From Qipengyuania qiaonensis (GTDB taxonomy: Bacteria; Pseudomonadota; Alphaproteobacteria; Sphingomonadales; Sphingomonadaceae): 64,000 bases of DNA. The position numbers and the translations under genes were made by a program. Each line of letters opens with the position of its first letter. Position 1 is the first letter of the stretch. The notes under the pieces are model-generated. The model was not told the DNA's origin. It saw nothing but the letters and a program-made list of their open reading frames with translations, and ran no database searches. The stretch is taken from positions 372,001 to 436,000 of the forward strand of contig NZ_JAIGNO010000002.1 of assembly GCF_019711515.1 (NCBI RefSeq). Direction: 5' to 3'. This document shows positions 62,083 to 64,000 of the stretch, piece after piece.

Positions 62083-62478
62083 TCAGTCGGACGTTCCGGC
62101 TACAGCGCCTCCGAGCAACAGCAACGCACGGGCGCAGGCGGCGACCAGAGCGATAGCCGGATCCTCGCCGAAGAAATTGCCTTCTTCGATTTCGCCCGAG
62201 AACGACACCAGCGCCGAAGACGGACCGCTTGCAGCACGGGTTACGAGCACTCCGCAATAAGGGCCGACCAGTTCCATCGCTGCGCTCACATATGCGCGAG
62301 CTTCGTACAGCTCTTCCAACCGCGCCGGTGCGACTGGTTGGTCGAACAGGCCAGCATACTTCTTCGGCGCGCTGTTACGCAGTTCGGCGAACACCGCCAA
62401 CGCCGTACGCGGCTCGTAAAGACGGCCCTCGGCGCAATCGTCGACATATTGCTGAACGCTTGATTCCCACGGCGACAT
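62083..62478 (-). CDS. Hypothetical protein in the flagellar locus
   Basis: Encodes 131 aa with no recognised family. N-terminal half is charged and helical (SSVQQYVDDCAEGRLYEPRTALAVFAELRNS), the C-terminal half more hydrophobic with a Gly-rich end (ALVAACARALLLLGGAV). No signal peptide. GGAG 11 bases before the ATG. Convergent with the LuxR gene and 150 bp downstream of fliA on the same strand, so probably expressed with flagellar genes. Confidence 0.65.
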   Translation of the reverse strand: MSPWESSVQQYVDDCAEGRLYEPRTALAVFAELRNSAPKKYAGLFDQPVAPARLEELYEARAYVSAAMELVGPYCGVLVTRAASGPSSALVSFSGEIEEGNFFGEDPAIALVAACARALLLLGGAVAGTSD

Positions 62479-62628
62479 TCGCCCACTGCTCCATTTCGGG
62501 GGGAGTTAAAGACCAAGCGCTTCAATAGATCAAAACGGGTGCTCCAGCATACGGCATTGCACTTAAGTTCCATGGCCGTGATGGCTGTGTCCATTTATGG
62601 CACGGAAATAGTCGGTGACGGTAAACGT

Positions 62629-63354
62629 CTAGATGGACTCTGCTGCCACAAGTCCAATTCGTAGTTTTTCAAGCGCGTTCGCCTTGAGTTGGTGTACGCG
62701 TGGAACGCTGACTTCCAGGATTGTCGCAATTTCGGTCAGATTGAGTTCTTCCAGAAAGTGCAGCTGGATCACGAGTTGCAACCGTTCCGGCAGAGCGGCA
62801 ATTGCCTGGGTCAGCGCTGCCTTGTCGGCGGCATCGAGCAGCAGGGCCTCCGCGTCGGGTTCGTCGCTGACGAAGGCCGGGTTAGTGTCCGAATAGCAGT
62901 CTTCGAGATCGACGAGCCGGGTGGCGATCTGATCGCGTGCCTTGTGATACTCCTCGACCGAAATGTTCATGGCGTACGCCATTTCCTCCGCACTCGCATC
63001 GCGGCCCAGTTCCCGGCGCAACTGGTCGGCTGTGCCTTCCATCTTCCTGCGCAGGGCGGCGGCACCGCGGACGTGATGGGACTGGGACCGCAGGAGATCG
63101 ATCATGGCACCGCGAACACGCATCTTGGCATAAGCCGCAAAACCGTCCTCGCTCGGGCGTTCGTGTCGCTGCGCGCACTCGGTCAGGGCGATCATTCCGG
63201 CTTGCAGGAGATCGTCGACGTCGAGCGAGGCACCGCAACTGCCTTCGTAATACCATGCCAGTTTGCGGACCATGGGGAGGAACTTTTCTATCCGCTCGGT
63301 GATCTCGCTCGCATAGGCGCGCTGCGCGTTGAAATGGGCGTGCTCATACTTCAT
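62629..63354 (-). CDS. fliA: Flagellar sigma factor FliA (sigma28)
   Basis: Encodes 241 aa. Sigma70-family regions 2 (VDDLLQAGMIALTECAQR, YAKMRVRGAMIDLLRSQ), 3 (ELGRDASAEEMAYAMNIS) and 4 (LPERLQLVIQLHFLEELNLTEIATILEVSVPRVHQLKANA) are all present with FliA-type length. It should drive late class promoters such as fliC. Overlaps flhA stop by 4 nt, so it is co-translated with flhA. Confidence 0.95.
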   Translation of the reverse strand: MKYEHAHFNAQRAYASEITERIEKFLPMVRKLAWYYEGSCGASLDVDDLLQAGMIALTECAQRHERPSEDGFAAYAKMRVRGAMIDLLRSQSHHVRGAAALRRKMEGTADQLRRELGRDASAEEMAYAMNISVEEYHKARDQIATRLVDLEDCYSDTNPAFVSDEPDAEALLLDAADKAALTQAIAALPERLQLVIQLHFLEELNLTEIATILEVSVPRVHQLKANALEKLRIGLVAAESI

Positions 63355-64000
63355 GCTGCAAGGGCCTCCGTTTCATGGCCGAGTTGTGCAGGTTGCTTGG
63401 GTGTTTCATCGCCAACAACGGCGATCACTTCGATCGGCTGTGCGGCGGGAAGTTCGTTGATCGACAGCACCAGGCACTGCGGTGCGCGGAGCCTCAGAAG
63501 AGCGGTCAGTGCGCGGCGCGCGCGAGGCTGTACGATCAGTGCCGGGCGCGCTGCCGCAGGATCGCGTTGCGATACGATTGTGGCGATCCGCTCACCGATC
63601 GAACGCGCGAGATCGGGCTCGATGACGATTTCGCCCGATGCCGGATCCTGCAGGCCGCTGACAACCATATCCTCCAGCGCCGCCGCCAGTGTGATAACCG
63701 GAAGTTTGGCATCCGGCGGACAGGCCTCGGCGACGATCATGGCTCCCAGATCCATTCGCACGATATCGACCAGACGATCATGCTCGGACGTCTGCTGGGC
63801 CGCGAGCGAAATGCTCGAGAATACGCGCAGCGCATGGCGCAACGAAATCCCATCGGCGAGTAGCGCCTTGAGCAGGCGGGTCACGGCTGCCAGGGACAGT
63901 GGCTGCGGGGTGATCGTTTCTATCAGCTGGCCATGACGCCCGCGCAGGTGATCGATCAGGTCGCGAACCTGGTCGGGGCCGAGCAAATCCTGCGCGCGGA
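63351..64000 (-). CDS. flhA: FlhA export protein, 3' part (truncated by window end)
   Basis: The visible 216 or so residues are the C-terminal cytoplasmic domain of FlhA, starting inside RAQDLLGPDQVRDLIDHLRG and containing LLKALLADGISLRHALRVFSSIS and PALIVQPRARRALTALLRLRAP, which bind chaperone-cargo complexes. The N-terminal membrane domain and start lie beyond the right edge. The in-frame ATG-like codon at 63986 is internal. Followed directly by fliA. Confidence 0.9.
   Translation of the reverse strand, partial: RAQDLLGPDQVRDLIDHLRGRHGQLIETITPQPLSLAAVTRLLKALLADGISLRHALRVFSSISLAAQQTSEHDRLVDIVRMDLGAMIVAEACPPDAKLPVITLAAALEDMVVSGLQDPASGEIVIEPDLARSIGERIATIVSQRDPAAARPALIVQPRARRALTALLRLRAPQCLVLSINELPAAQPIEVIAVVGDETPKQPAQLGHETEALAA

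Noticed and set aside
1-64000. CRISPR arrays, prophage, IS elements, tRNA or rRNA genes
   Set aside because: Read through all gaps; no repeat-spacer pattern, no transposase, and no cloverleaf or rRNA-like segment was recognised.

Overview
The window is GC-rich DNA from an alphaproteobacterium. The protein repertoire and the look of the sequences fit Sphingomonadales, probably family Erythrobacteraceae. The pointers are a HWE-type histidine kinase, CtrA-like and GANTC motifs, a double-hairpin repeat of the kind seen in marine sphingomonads, DUF2147, and a PabB-PabC fusion. This placement is inference from family recognition; no database search was run. Genes are densely packed, with many 4-nt ATGA/GTGA overlaps. 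No intergenic gap exceeds 300 bp. I saw no tRNA, rRNA, CRISPR array, IS element or prophage.

Region by region. 1-13 kb: a lipoprotein alkaline phosphatase, a candidate terminator-ended small RNA, lolA, rpmG (short), arfB, an RluA-type pseudouridine synthase, a pabB-pabC fusion, a HerA-like ATPase, an EF-hand protein / response regulator / histidine kinase operon, a cupin/VOC pair and an Xaa-Pro aminopeptidase. 13-25 kb: an S9 oligopeptidase, HAD phosphatase, thioesterase, a 7TM GGDEF protein with a perfect TTAA-N7-TTAA (CtrA-type) box upstream, alanine dehydrogenase, pstS behind a near-perfect Pho box, a DUF389 membrane protein, ftsK and a ThiE/TenI-like protein. 25-46 kb: yggS, glnD, an acyl-CoA ligase, lgt, a MidA-type methyltransferase, DUF2147, an osmoprotectant/ergothioneine-type ABC transporter with fused permease and binding domain, a GAF-PAS-HWE kinase, leucine-degradation genes (ivd, mccB) split by a repeat and a small membrane protein, lipid-related genes, a TetR regulator, an AI-2E-family permease and a PilZ protein.

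45.5-64 kb is a flagellar locus. Flagellin (fliC, minus strand) is divergent from a sigma54-activator gene that is translationally coupled to fliE. Then come fliF G H I J K L M N O P Q R, flhB, fliD, fliS and a LuxR-type regulator, all plus strand. Facing them on the minus strand are an unknown gene, fliA (sigma28) and the 3' part of flhA, which runs off the window. The cluster encodes export gate, basal-body, switch, hook-length, cap and filament proteins. A sigma54 activator and a sigma28 factor in an alphaproteobacterium also carrying CtrA-like boxes suggests a mixed regulatory hierarchy. The most checkable new observations are the candidate sRNA at 1592-1715, the cell-cycle-type motifs before the GGDEF gene, ftsK and the fliC/activator pair, the hairpin that displays a Shine-Dalgarno in its loop at 40564-40584, and the FliM that lacks a recognisable CheY-binding N-terminus.
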